Origin: Liquidambar formosana
Taxonomy: Eukaryota; Streptophyta; Magnoliopsida; Saxifragales; Altingiaceae
Length of the DNA stretch: 64,000 nucleotides
Direction of reading: 5' to 3'
Assembly: GCA_039720395.1 (NCBI GenBank)
Contig: CM077820.1
Location: 55,682,196-55,746,195, forward strand
Part shown: positions 11,017-23,322 of the stretch, piece after piece
How positions within the stretch are numbered: position 1 is the first letter of the stretch
Layout of the letters: each line of letters starts with the position of its first letter
Notes under the pieces: model-generated
Database searches by the model: none
What the model saw: the letters and a program-made list of their open reading frames with translations, nothing else
Told to the model about the DNA's origin: nothing
Program-made: the position numbers and the translations under genes

Positions 11017-14000
11017 TTACTTGACTGCAATGTCCCCCTTGGTTTCAGACGAGAGGGTTTTTGAGCTTGGAGACTTCCCAATGATGGCTCTCTTTGCCTT
11101 CACAAGCGACTTTTTCACCTTTGTTATGATGTTATTCGACTGCTTTTGAGCGGGCTTGGCCGGAGCTTCTTTAGGCAGGTCGTGGGATGTTTTTGTGTCA
11201 TCCCCATCCTTTGAGGAGGGCTCCAGATTTGGCACATCAGATTTAGCAGTCGCATCAACCTTTTCCTTCTCTGAGTCCTCTTCACCAGCTTTTACAGTTT
11301 CCTCCGCTTTCACTTCCAACTTCGGCTCCTGCGTCTCCCCAACCTGCTCGTAAACGGCAGTGATGTTTCCATCTTTGTTGGGTTTGATTGAAGGCGGTTT
11401 CTCAATTTCTACATCCTCCTCTTTCTTGTTTTCAGCAAGCAGTTCAACATCCCTGCTAGTATTCTCTCCCTCAAACGACTTTTCAATAACTTCAGCAGTA
11501 GAAATAGAACTGTTAACATCCTCAACTTTGGTTGACTGAGTGGACACATCAGTTATCACGTTTTTCTCTTCATTCCCTTCTTATTCTAGCTTCATTCTCT
11601 CCGTCAACCATTCCCAACTCCACAGCTGCCTCTTTTAACAACCCTTCAATCACATTGGCCTTCTCTGTATCCTCCATGCCAACCTTTTCTATAACATTAG
11701 GGAGGGTATAGTCCCCTCCATCTCCTTTTAAATCAGCTTCAGGTTCCTGAGCTATTGAAACAACTTGATCTGAACTTTCAGATGCAGAAAGTTCCTGGTC
11801 TTTACTGGTTTGCTCTTTCTTCAAGATTGTGGTATCCTCAGCCTTATCAGCCAAAGTCCCTTCTTTTTCTGTTTCACCTGCTACACTTTCCTTAAGCTCT
11901 ACCTCTTCACATATTTTCTCAACTTGTTCAATAACTCCAGTTGGTTCCCCTCGTTTTTCCTCCACTTGAGGAATTGCTGACTCTGGTTTTTCTGCTTTTG
12001 TGGGCTCTGCTTCTGATTCTTCTGTCTCTTTTACTACTATTGCTTCCCCCTCTTTGACAGGAGAGACTTCCAATGGCTCCTCTTGTTTCTCAAAAACTTC
12101 CCCTGCTTTTTCCTCCACTTTAGAAACTGCTGGTTCTGGTTTCTCTTCTTTTATGGACTCTGCTTCTGAATCTTCCCTCTCTTTTGCAACTATTGCTTCT
12201 GGTTCTTTGACAGGACAAACTTCCAATGGCTCCTCTTGTTTCTCAAGAACTGGTTCTTTGACAGGAGAGACTTCCAATGGCTCCTCTTGTTTCTCAAGAA
12301 CTTCAACTGATGATTCAGGAACATCAACCATCGCTGGTTGTTCCTCTGTCTGTGTCTTAACAGAGTCCATTTCCGGTTTCTCTTTTGGTTCATTTTTAAC
12401 AGAATCAATTGCTAATTGCTTCTCTGGTTGGCTTTCAACAACATCAACCACTGTTTTTGGAACATTAGATGTGTCTGGTTCGCAAATGGGGTCTTGTGCC
12501 ACTTCCAAATTTTCCTTGAATGGAACATCCACAACATAAGTATCATAAGTCTTCACAACCTCTTCAGGTACAGGAGGCTCAATCTGCTTATCCTCTGTCT
12601 TCTCTTCTGTCACCAGTGAAGGCGCCATGGGACTTAGTGATTCCTCAATCACCGTTAACCTCTGTCTTCCCTTCCTGTCTCAGATAAAGGGACATCTGGA
12701 CTTGGAGATTCCTCAATCACCTTAGCCTCTGTCTTCTCTTCTGTCTCAGATAAAGGGGATACTGGAATTAGCGATTCCTCCACCAGCTTAACCTCTGTCT
12801 TCTCTTCTGTCTTAGATAAAGGGGCTGCCAAACTTGGCAATTCTTCAGCCTTGGCGTTGTCTTCTTCACTTTTTTTGGGTGTAGAAACACTTTCTTGTTG
12901 AATTATTTTTAATTCTTCATTTAGCTTCTCCTCAACTTGCTGCAATTATTGAAATTTAATCAGCTACAAACTAAAAATCAAGTAAAATAAACTCATTTTT
13001 GAAAAGAGGAGGCACCAATTTCTACCAATTTCAAGCTGGAAAGAACCACAAAAAGATCCCACACATGGGAGGATGGAAAAAAAACTAAAATGAAAAGAGA
13101 AACTAGATCGATTAGAAACATTTCTTCTTAGTTCTTGGCATCAAAATGCTATTTTCTTTTGTTCAAAAATCCAAATAGGATGTGTTTTGGGGTAAAAGAT
13201 GAAAACCAGATGAGATGAGGTGTTAGATTGGAGGAAAACTGTCATTGATCTTTCCTAGTGAGGGGGATATCTTGTATGAAGCTCATTAATAACTTCTTGT
13301 TGTCCTCCCTTCCAGCTCAAAACAAGTTCCTTTGAATTTTAAGAACAACATCATATTAAAAATCTATGAACATTTCATTCTCTGATTACTAAATTAAATG
13401 ATCATGCTGTAATTTCCTCAGGTGAATGTGAAGAAGTCATTAATTGTTATCTTTTTTTTTTTGCCAAACGAGGGATATCCCAAGCCATTAGGCACAGACT
13501 AATCCCTCATGATGCACAAACAACTCGCAAGCCCGTGCATCCGATAGTGAGTGAGTGGAGACTCGAACTCAGAACCAACGGTTCCTGAGCCGCGGTCTTT
13601 TGCCATATGAGCTACCCTTCGAATAGTTGTTATCATACTGCATATGATTAAGAAAACTCCTGAACTTTCTGCTAAGAAGTACTAATCCAAGAACAGATGG
13701 TCCTCCTGAAGTACTCATCATATGATATTCTAACTTCATAATGGACAAACCCATAATTATGACAAATTAAATTACCAAATCATGAACTACTCACAAATCG
13801 CAGTTGTGAGAAATTTTAAAAACAAAATAATTTTTTTTCCCATTAGAGAAGGCATGATTCCGTTGGGATTAAGGCTCGATTGGTTGAGTGGAGTTGAGTT
13901 GAGTATAATATGCACGATTTAGAGAGGATATTTGGAGTGGTGGCATATAATAAATCACGAATTGGATCCATAAAATATCCTTGATGAAGATTAGATACAT

Positions 14001-14361
14001 CGATAATCACACACACACACACACACTCATATATTCAAGTTGATTTAAAAAATACGAAGTTACAAATAATTATAAATTTAGGAATTAGTGACTTAGTGAA
14101 AAATAAGCTAAATCAAAAGTGGGTCTTCTTCAAAATCCTTACTTGTGCCATGGAAACCCACAGAGTTTTAATCATATTAAGATCTTATAAACATAAAACC
14201 CAGGAAGCACTTCATGTCTTTTTTTTTGGTTTTTCCCCTGTCAAACGGTAGGAACCTAGAGATGAATTTGTTAAAATAAAAAAGCAAAATGAAACAAAAA
14301 ATAAAGGGGAGCCTACCTCATCAGTGGTAGTCTGATGTGATACAACAGTCTCAGTAGCCAT
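11017..14361 (-). CDS. acidic repeat-rich 'neurofilament-like' protein (three one-base shifts)
   Basis: Two exons: 14361-14317 (MATETVVSHQTTTDE) and 12939-11017; both splice sites are canonical and phase 0. The product would be about 654 residues, dominated by E, K, P, V, S and T. It has repeated units (EEKTE.K.IEES near the N-terminus; EKQEEPLEVSPVKE in the middle) and a basic C-terminus (IITKVKKSLVKAKRAIIGKS, then SPSSKTLSSETKGDIAVK). That basic tail and the start resemble a family of plant proteins loosely named neurofilament-like. Their function is unclear; no enzyme motif, signal peptide or membrane segment is seen, and the protein is likely disordered. Exon 2 uses three segments: 12939-about 12675, about 12652-11570, about 11575-11017. 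The outer two share one frame and the middle is offset, so three single-base insertions would account for all shifts. A SINE sits in the intron. The long opposite-strand ORF at 12000-12539 is a shadow. Confidence 0.75.
11560..11582 (-). other. third one-base shift in the acidic protein gene
   Basis: The middle frame ends NEARIRRE-stop at 11570-11572, while EGNEEKNVITDVSTQST begins one base over, about ten bases before that stop, and runs to the true C-terminus. One surplus base restores the frame used at the start of the exon, giving a net gain of three over the exon. Confidence 0.7.
12655..12685 (-). other. two one-base shifts visible against an internal repeat
   Basis: The gene carries near-identical repeats here. 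Against the copy at about 12724-12750, this copy has one extra G in the ACAGAAG context (about 12680) and one extra C in the GTTAACGGTG context (about 12654). The downstream VIEESLSP then resumes in a frame offset by two. Comparing repeats inside one gene makes the two surplus bases visible without any outside reference. Confidence 0.75.
13452..13621 (-). mobile_element. tRNA-derived SINE in an intron
   Basis: On the minus strand it begins near GAAGGGTAGCTCATATGGC (A-box-like), has a B-box-like GGTTCTGAGTTCGAGTC, and ends in a poly-A of 11 (poly-T on the plus strand, about 13452-13462). The flanks look duplicated: GATAACAACTATT before it and GATAACAATTAAT after the A tail, both read on the minus strand. 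It lies in the single intron of the acidic protein gene, in the same orientation as the gene. Confidence 0.7.
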
Positions 14362-14858
14362 GGGGATTCAACAGGAGGAGAATTGAGGGAATCGAGTGAA
14401 AAGGAAGAGGAGCAAGCAAAGGAATGATATGGCTGGTAAGTGGTAAGAACCCAAAAGCCAGAAAAGAAATTCAAGGAACAAGAATCTCCCAGGAAAAAGA
14501 GGAAATGGAAAAAGGAAAAGGAAAAGGAAAAACAGGGTGACAGTCTATCACATGACTGGTATGGGTGATGAGTGTGTATCCAATAAAATATTAATAGTAA
14601 AGAAATAATAAAAACAAAAAACGACTATCTTCCATTGGAAAGTGACAAACTTTCATTGGGGACCATGGGTTTTACCTCGCAATTTAACCGTCTTTCCTTT
14701 TTCTTTTTTCTTTAATGAGGCCTACCCCCCACCCCACCTTGGGATTTATTGTTATTATTATTATTATTATTATTATTTTGTTGGGTGGGGGCGCAAAGGA
14801 TACAAAACTAAACTAGCGACAAACCACTGGGAGATGGACAAAAATCATTAAAAAGAAC

Positions 14859-14960
14859 GGGCCCAAGGCCCACAGGGGCTTTAACAAGGACAGCTGGCCC
14901 ATTGTTGGAGTGAGCCCATTCTGGAATGGGTAGTAGGTAGTCTGCACATGAGTTGGGCTT
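14859..14960. promoter_or_regulatory. cluster of GGCCCA/TGGGCY (site II) elements
   Basis: GGGCCCA at 14859-14865, GGCCCAC at 14867-14873, GGCCCA at 14896-14901, GCCCA at about 14914-14918 and TGGGCT at 14954-14959. Site II elements are bound by TCP factors in promoters of broadly expressed plant genes. They lie about 500-600 bp upstream of the acidic protein start codon (14361), so they probably belong to its promoter. Confidence 0.45.
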
Positions 14961-14961
14961 T

Positions 14962-17900
14962 GGTACTGCGTGGGAGGAGATTGGCCATAAGTCCATAGCT
15001 CAGCCTCGAGAGTTGAGATTTTGAAAGCATAGGTCCATGATCCAACCTCCTTGCTCAACCAGGCAATAGTTCCCAAGCTGCTGCTGCTGCTGCTTCCATC
15101 AGCAGAGGGGCTTCGTCCATGCAACCAACTTTGCAGAAGCTTTCACACCAAAGGCAGAAAGCATTTCTTGGATTTATGTCGGTTTGGTTTGCTTTCATAC
15201 TCTTTTCTCATATCAAGTATCAACAAATCATACACATACATCATCATCTAATTTAAAATCTCCAATCTAATACATGCCTTTTTTTTATATACCCCAAAAG
15301 AAAAATGATTACAATGTCCGTCCGGACAGTTTACAAATTTAGTTATTAACGACACCATTAATCATTGTTCATGGAATTAGATAGAAAAACGTCACATGAC
15401 CACAATTAATTGATTAAGAGGTTAGTGGGCATTGTTGTAACAAAAGAGAAATTTCTCTTGTTAAGTTTGTGCTGGTATTTCAGTTGGTGGTGAATTTAAA
15501 GCAAATTAATTGATTATTTGTATATCATTCAATTTTATTTCTTGTCATTGTACCTGAGCTCAGCACATAGTAACACACATGGAAGTTGTACTATTCTGTT
15601 GCAGTCAAGTCATAAAGATCCTCTCTCGCCTGTAGTGGATTTCCATTGTTTGCGAACAGCTAGTTGGCTCATTTATTCAGAAGAAACACCATCGACCTCT
15701 TCCTGATGAGTGATGACGTTATCGATCATTGACATCCTGGGCAGATTCCCAGTAGAATGTGTCGGCGATTGCCAAAGACTAAGAAGGCAATAGAAGGCCT
15801 TAACTTCGACCCCAAATTTTGCTGATGTGCACCTCAAGCGATCGAGCTATTGCAGCAATATTGCCCTGAGGTTTATGCTTGATACCAAACTCTTTTTAAT
15901 TGATGAGTATCAACGAACTTAATTCATGAGACTTCTATCCTCTAGAGGAATGTAATTTTCCTAATTATCTCAACTTTTCCTACAATGGGCTGCTTTTTTT
16001 CATGCATTCGAATTAAGATCACGCTTCATCCAGAAGTAGCAGGGCATTCCCACATTTTTTTTTCCGCCTTAAAAGACAAACTGCACGAGCTTGTCATACC
16101 CAAATGCATCTTTTAGAAGTAGCGAAGGGCATTTATATCTATGTGGTTGTTCCTCATTTAACCGATTGACATGTGGGTTTTAGAAGACTATGCTAGGTTT
16201 GGGTCAGAAAACATAAAACCATCCTCGAATTGAATGTGAAGAAGCTCTATCCATTTGAAGAACAAATAGACCGAACTTTGAAGTACGACCTTTCAGTTTA
16301 CAAAATGGAGAACTCGTATGTACCCAGTGGAGGAGATAAGGATTGTCTGGTTACTATCTAAAGCAGGGTACTGTTAGAAAGTTTGAAATGAGGGGTTTGG
16401 ATGATGTTATAACCTCCATGTCCATTCATATGATTGCAGAGCCTATTACCATGAAAAACCTTGAGCACATATAAAACTAGCACCTCCACAAACAGATAAA
16501 TTAATAAGCCCATGCATATGAACATATTATATTATACTTCAAGTCATCACACATTTTCGTGTGGCCGTTGCTGGTGTGACAATGGAACTGTTGGTTCACT
16601 ATGTGTGGAGGTGTGGTGACTTTTACATTAAATGTGGATTCACGAGCGTTGACTACCCACCGCAGGGGGGGGGGGCTCTCAAAGATTAATTTGTTCCTTT
16701 TGTTTTATAGTTGGTTTTGTGGGATCTAAACATGTATTTACCTTCTTTTTTTGTCGTTTAGTTTTTCTGTTATTCTTAATGGTTGATGAAGTTCTACCCT
16801 GTTGCATTGACTAATTACATATCTATTAAGATTAACGATGGTTCAATTAGCTTCATAGCTTGTATGCATCATGGAAGCAATTTTACATAAATAAAATTGC
16901 CATAATGCTGATTTTAAATTTTAAAAAAATTCCATGATACAAGAGACTGGTTTACACAAAGATTAACTGTATCATGATCTCCACTGTGGGTGTTTCAGTG
17001 ACACATATTCCTCAAATGCTCTTTCTCCAATAACCCATTTGCCAGAGATGGAGTGGGACTCCCTAGATTTTGGTCCACAAGTCAGTTTCATCTCCTAATT
17101 TTCTTGGGGGTGTGGGTAGTGGTGGGAATATGCGTATGTGAGAGAGATAATGTGTGTGTGTGCGTGCGCGCTCGCGTCTGAGATGGATTATAAGTCCTAA
17201 ATCTGTAGTAATTTTTTCCCTTTTTTTTCTCTTGCTTTCAGGTTTGAACCCTGTCCTCCACATTTGTAACTCCCCTTATGCAAATACAGAGCTCTTGTTC
17301 TCTCTTGTAGGTACCAAAGCATTAAAACAGCCTATAAATTTTATGACACTACTCCACTTTAATTTCTTAGGTTTAAACAGGATGGCGCAATACCACAAAG
17401 GGACACTCTATGTAATCAGAAAATTTTTTGGGTGGTCGAGGTGCATCCTGGAATGAAATTATGAAAGTGATCATTTACTTGGCCCAGGAAATGGATTAGG
17501 AATTGAAGTGTCTGTACGATCTTCCCATAAATTTTCTCCCCCTCCTTTTTATGAATTTGATTAGACATCTTTAATCAACAACTGTTAATCATGCTCCTAC
17601 GAGAGCATGACACAGAGTTCTAGAATCACACTGATTGAGAAGACTCAACCCAAGAGTTCCCCAATAGAATCTCATACAGTTCATTTAAGGGCATAAGCTC
17701 TCTCCCAAAATTGAAGGTATAATGATGCAATTGAGGCAAGAAAGTTGACTATCATTTCCCACTACAAAGCAAAAGCAGAATTGTAATTATTCAAGGTTGG
17801 GGGACAACGGGAGCATTTCAACCAGACAGCTTTTAAAGGCCTTTAAAGTTCCAGATAATTGATGGCATTAAAGGGCCTTAAAACCTTCTTCAACTGTAAT

Positions 17901-19337
17901 GTTGCCTTCTCGTTAAAGTAAATTCCACTATAATTTGGGCATTCCTTTCTTTCATGAATCAAAGGCTAATTAAATCTCTTTCTTTGTACATGTTTACACG
18001 TTATTAAGCCCACTAATACTGCTAATCAAGGAAATTAATGATGAATGAATGTAGTGTTTAGCTTGCTAATGATTGTTATGGAGACCTTAAGTTTCCATTT
18101 ATGGTAAGCAAGAACATGACAGGGAGGCTTATCTTTCTGTCATCATCGCTCCTTGCTTGACAAGACAAAAGAAAAATAAGTTTAGTGTTGATTTAACTAA
18201 TAGTTATGAGGTACCCATGTGGTTATGTTTCCAAGATGTTAATGGGCCAATTAAGTAGGATACATTAAAGTCATCTCAAATGGACCCTTCCAAACCCTAT
18301 CAATTCAGTAATCCTAGCTAAACAATGTGGCATGTTTCCTACTAAAATTATGATATTGTAATTCTTTTAGCACCTTTTCTAGTCGGTAAATTTGGTTTAA
18401 TTGCTTTAAGACAATGATGTTGCTTGAGATAACTGATTGCTTCCACCATCATTCAGAGCATCTTATTGGACATCGAAATTGTGAGATTGTGGAAGCCACC
18501 AAAACAGTGCTAACAATAACCTGACCTATATACTCCTTATCTTGAAGGGCAGAATGTGGGAGAGTTTTAGCAACAATGGAATCTTGACACCAGTATGTAG
18601 AATTGATCCTTTTCAGGGGTTTATTTATAAGTTTAAAATATCACTTTCGTAATCTTACCCTATTCTTAATCTTAAAGTTTACCACCAACCTTGTAGCATG
18701 TATGGTATCCCTCTCCTCTTATGACGGTGAGGATTAGAGGTTCAAAACTTGATCCTTGATATAAAAGAAGTATGGAAGCCACTTTGCAAATGGGATTTTC
18801 TTAGTGGTCAGAACTATTTGTACATCATGCCTTATAGTAATTACTTTCAAAATTTCCAAAGATCCTGTCTAGAATAGATAAGTAAAGCAATAAGAACTAA
18901 GCATAAAGTGCAATCCCATTATTTGAAGTAATAGTTACTCTTTCTTGTCAATTAGTTGTCTGTCTTTGCACTTAAAGAGAGCTTAGGAAAAGATGGCTTT
19001 AAGGATAATGAAAAGAGGCACTTCCTTTTGTTCAAGGACATATGAATTATGTCCCCCTTCCTTTCAAATAAGCATTCGATTATTATCTTCTAAATCTTTA
19101 TCTTCGTGGATTTCAAATAACAAATTTCCCATCAATGCGATAGGGCCTTTAAGCTTTGTACAACTTATGTCTTTGCTTTGCCATGATCTTTTCATTCACA
19201 CTTTTTTAACTGATGGAATATGCTAAATAACTAATCACAATTATCAAAATGTTCCATATGAAGGGTCACATTTAGTAAGTCAAGGTATAAATAGTCAATC
19301 CGACGAAGTCCAAGTCAGATTTTGTCTCACTTGGCCT
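14962..19337. other. long intergenic region, no gene recognised
   Basis: No supported exon on either strand. Visible features are a CTG triplet run near 15079-15093, a G-run at about 16666-16676, a (TG)n/GCGC-rich patch at 17150-17175, and scattered T-rich tracts. ORFs of 60-100 codons here show no coding pattern. Confidence 0.45.
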
Positions 19338-19347
19338 GTTAGAAGTA

Positions 19348-20041
19348 AGGACTTTAATATCGATATTGATGGATATATCGAGGGTCCAAAAATGTGGATA
19401 TATCGGATATATCGTTGGATATATCGACAATATCGATATCGTTTTAAAGATATAGTGAATATTATGAGTTAAACATGGATATTTTTATTGAAACTCTGGG
19501 AAACAATGATTTAAACTCTAATACACAATCTAGCATCAAAATATTGCAATTTAAATATGTATAATACAAGTATGTGTTGCGTAGGGTATAAAAAATATAC
19601 CGCGCTAAGTAAATAAATAATAGAAAATTTTGCAAATTCAACATTTAGATGTTATATAACATTGAAATAGATTTTTGTAACATTTAAATATAGAGTGCTA
19701 TTAGACCAAAGGCCATTGTTTTGAAATAATATTTTAAATTATGTGAAATAATAAGCATAGTAAAATGTACATATATATGTGAATCTTAACCTATTCTAAT
19801 GTGTAAAAATTTCACCAAAAATCAGCAAAAGGGCATTTAAACATGGCAGTGTCGATATCTTGAACGATATCAGCGATATATCTTCGATATCAGCGATATA
19901 TCTTCGATATATCTCTGATATCGTTCGATATTTTGTTTTTTGAAAATTTTTCAATTTCGCAATAATATATCGTATCGTTACCCTCCGATATGGCGATATA
20001 TCGCGATATATCGTCGATATATCGCGATTTTTAAGTCCCTG
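19348..20041. mobile_element. Mutator-like (MULE-type) MITE with GATATATCG-rich ends
   Basis: The ends are inverted relative to each other: AGGACTTTAATATCGATAT on the left and, reverse complemented, AGGGACTTAAAAATCGCGATAT on the right. The flanks GTTAGAAGTA (19338-19347) and GTTAGAAGTG (20042-20051) look like a 9-10 bp target-site duplication, the length made by Mutator-type transposases. Both sub-terminal zones are packed with GATATATC, CGATAT and TCGCGATA words (19365-19450 and 19853-20030). The roughly 400-bp centre is AT-rich and non-coding. Confidence 0.75.
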
Positions 20042-20051
20042 GTTAGAAGTG

Positions 20052-23000
20052 ATTTGGAAAGCCCTTTTCTCATTAAGAATAATAATAATAATAATAATAA
20101 TAAGAATGTTGTGCGCATGTTTTCCACTCGAATGGTATCACTACTGGTAGCACACTTACGGGTTCGCATCTAGGCTAAAAGCTACGATCTTCAAAGAGGA
20201 TAAGGGAATAGTAAGAGAATTGAACTACACAACACCTTAAAACCTTAATTTGCAAGTTAGCAGTGAGTTGGAGATGCACAACACCAATATTATCATTCAT
20301 CAGTTGTTTGTCTTCTAGTATGGGATCTTGGACGGGAATTCCATCCAAGTTTCTATTTCAAGTCGTTAGATCGTGATCACTTAAATCATTAATCCACATG
20401 GATCCCAATCCAACGGCTTCAAAAAGAAGTCCGGACAGAATTCCGGATTTGGAAGTTTTCTTTGCCATTCATGGGCATAAACGGATTAGTGCCCTTTCCC
20501 CCTACTCACCTGGTTCTCTCCTCTTAACTAGTGTTAATTTGGATTAAACACTAGGCCAAGAGATTTAAAGGGCATGGGCCTACATAGAGTTATCTCACAT
20601 AGTTTATTGGTAAAGCCCCACCACAATTTTCTTATGCATTTTCCTATTTGATGTGTTTTTCTTTCTTGCTACAGATAAACTCGAGGAGGGCCAGTGGGGA
20701 CTCTGAAAGCAGTTAGGGTCTGATGAGTAATATTCAACCTCCCCAAAAGAATCCCAGCTCTGCAACTTGGGACACAAATACATACCAAAACCTAAAATTA
20801 ATTCTGGTTTAGATGCGATCCTGGGTATCGTCTGGCTGTAAATTGTCATGAGTCTATGAGGCCTCGTCCTACTTAGTCGTCGGTGACCGACATATGGTCT
20901 ATTGAACATACTCTTGAAATAACATCAACCGATCATTTCCAACACCCTCGAGTCCTTCTCTAGGACTCTCAACCTATACAGACCATGGCAAATTAATGAA
21001 TGCCAAACGTGTTTCATGCTAGCAAATTTAAACTTAACATAGGGTGTGTTCAAGCTTCCAAGTAAAACTATATCGCTCCATTTGTTTTTGGCCTCATTTG
21101 AATGGGAGTCACTTTTGCATTTTTCAAAAAAGAAAAGAAAAAGGGAGGAACAAATATAAAGGAATGATTCCATCTGAAAGGGGTGTAGAGGCACCCACTG
21201 CGCATAATTAATTGAAGGGACAAAAGAAATAACAGCGAAACCGACATATAATTAGCATCTTGAGCAAAAAGAAGAAGAGAAATTAACATGTAACAATGGT
21301 TGACTTCACAGAACAGCTCATACAGCTCATATTCCCCTATAAGATAAAGCCCACGGGTGCATGATGAGGGTTGGAGATTGCAAAGTATCTTCTCATGGGG
21401 TCTCATTTAAAAAAATCATTATCCAATGGATGTCTGAATTAAGACATTGCTAAGGTCAAGGAAGCTTCATAATGTTAGAACTAGGAGACAAGCTGATACA
21501 GAGAGGAAAGATTAAATATTTATAGTTGTCATTATCATTATTATATTACAGCAGTGAATGTATTCTTTTCAAATGTTGGGATCGGAACATGTATGTGTAA
21601 GTAAAATAAAAGTAAATTGAATAGCTCTTTATTAGCTTGGATGATTGTTTGCCTATTGTCACGGGCTCGATGTTTTCGGGCACAGGCCGTGTCACTATGC
21701 ATACCTTTCATGGAATTTCATCAACATAAACTTAAACCCCAACAGTCAATTTTGGCTTTCCTATGTTGATCATACATTGCCACTAAAAAAGATCGATTAT
21801 TTTGTTTGGTGAATGCGCTCAATCTTCCCCTAATGGTGATTAGTAACTTGAACAATCTATATATCTTCCATTTAAACAGATAAAAGGATACAAAAGGGGT
21901 GAGTTTCCTGGGAATTCATGCTCTTAGGAGAGTTCAATTGAATGCCATTGGGCATTTAATATTGAGTACACAAGGAGCCTGTAATAGTTGATCAAAATTT
22001 GTCTTCATTCAATTCCAGAAATACATACTTGCTTTCAGTAGAGGACAACTGCATTATTGCAATTGTCGTATTTATCTATAGGAATACACCAGTTTAATTG
22101 ATTATTCTATTATTTGGGTTTTAGCCTTGCACACAAGCTTAACTGCTTGAATGGAGACAGGTGAAGCAATTGAAAAATGGAAAGTAAAAAGAAATGATGA
22201 AAATTTATGAATTTTTTTCCCCAAATTGGAAAACATGTATAGGAGAGTTGGTGAAATTTGACTACTTTATTTGAGAAAACAGGATGATACAGTTTGTTTT
22301 CCGAAGACTTTCGAATATGATGCTCTTTCCATCAATTATGAAACTTTCCGAAGTAATGATTATTTGGGAAAATTAGCAACAATCCAAAGAAGAAAGAGGG
22401 TCAGTCTAGTTTGATACGTGTATGTAGCACAAATTTTGGTAAAGAAAAGGAGAGAGAACCCAATAGAGTATTCAACACTTCAGATATTTTCCTCATAAAC
22501 AAAAAACAAAAAATGTTTAGAGCTTAATTCAGATATCGATCATCTCAATTTATTGCAGTATACTATATATGCCAACCTTAACTAATCATGGCTAATTCTT
22601 GTCTTCCATAACATCTTCCTTTTTCAAATCATGTGGCTTATTTTGTATAAGGGATCTTGGGATAGACTTGGACGAAATGAGGAGATTGCGTAAAACCCAA
22701 TACAAACTACAGACTTCTCATATTCCATTGTAAATGGTCTTCTTTGTTAATCTTCATCATATTGTTTAGACTTGGTTTATCAACTGTATTTCTTTCTAAA
22801 TTGGTTTTTTGAGCATATTCTCTAAATCCTGTTTTTCCACCAATTAAATATCTCTCAAAATGCCCCCACCATTGCTGCCAAAATCATTAATTCTCATACC
22901 TTGATGAGACACATGCAATTCAGTTCATTGAAGCCCCATCCACGCCTGTCCATATGTGTAAAGTTGCACCTGAACCATCCATGGTAGGCCCGGTTGCTGA

Positions 23001-23322
23001 TGTGGACGGTCAAGATCATCTGTAAATAATGAAGATCCAAAGCCATAAAACCATATCAAAAAAAAAAAAACATTGGCGTTGAAAGCCACAATCCGGAATA
23101 ACCCTATGATCCGAATCACCCTATGAATATGACTTTTCTCTTTGAGGCTCCTCCTATTTAATTTGATTCCCTACCGGGCTGCCCTTTCATTTTCTCAACC
23201 CCTTTATCACCTCTCTCGCTTGCTCCCTCTTAAAAAGCCTCTCCGGTTACTGACAATTCTCTTAGGTTATCAAAGCAAACTAGTCAATTTCAGAAAAGCT
23301 GTTGCCAGCATTGCAGTTGCCA
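20052..23322. other. intergenic; MYB upstream region
   Basis: It contains an (AAT)n run at about 20080-20102 and no supported gene. The last few hundred bases before 23323 should hold the promoter and leader of the MYB gene; a pyrimidine-rich, CT-containing leader is seen at about 23200-23260. No specific regulatory site can be assigned with confidence. Confidence 0.45.

Noticed and set aside
12000..12539. 179-codon plus-strand ORF rich in Ser, Thr and Gly
   Set aside because: It is the reverse complement of the acidic protein repeats; codons for Glu and Pro on one strand give Ser and Gly on the other. No splice or start context supports it.
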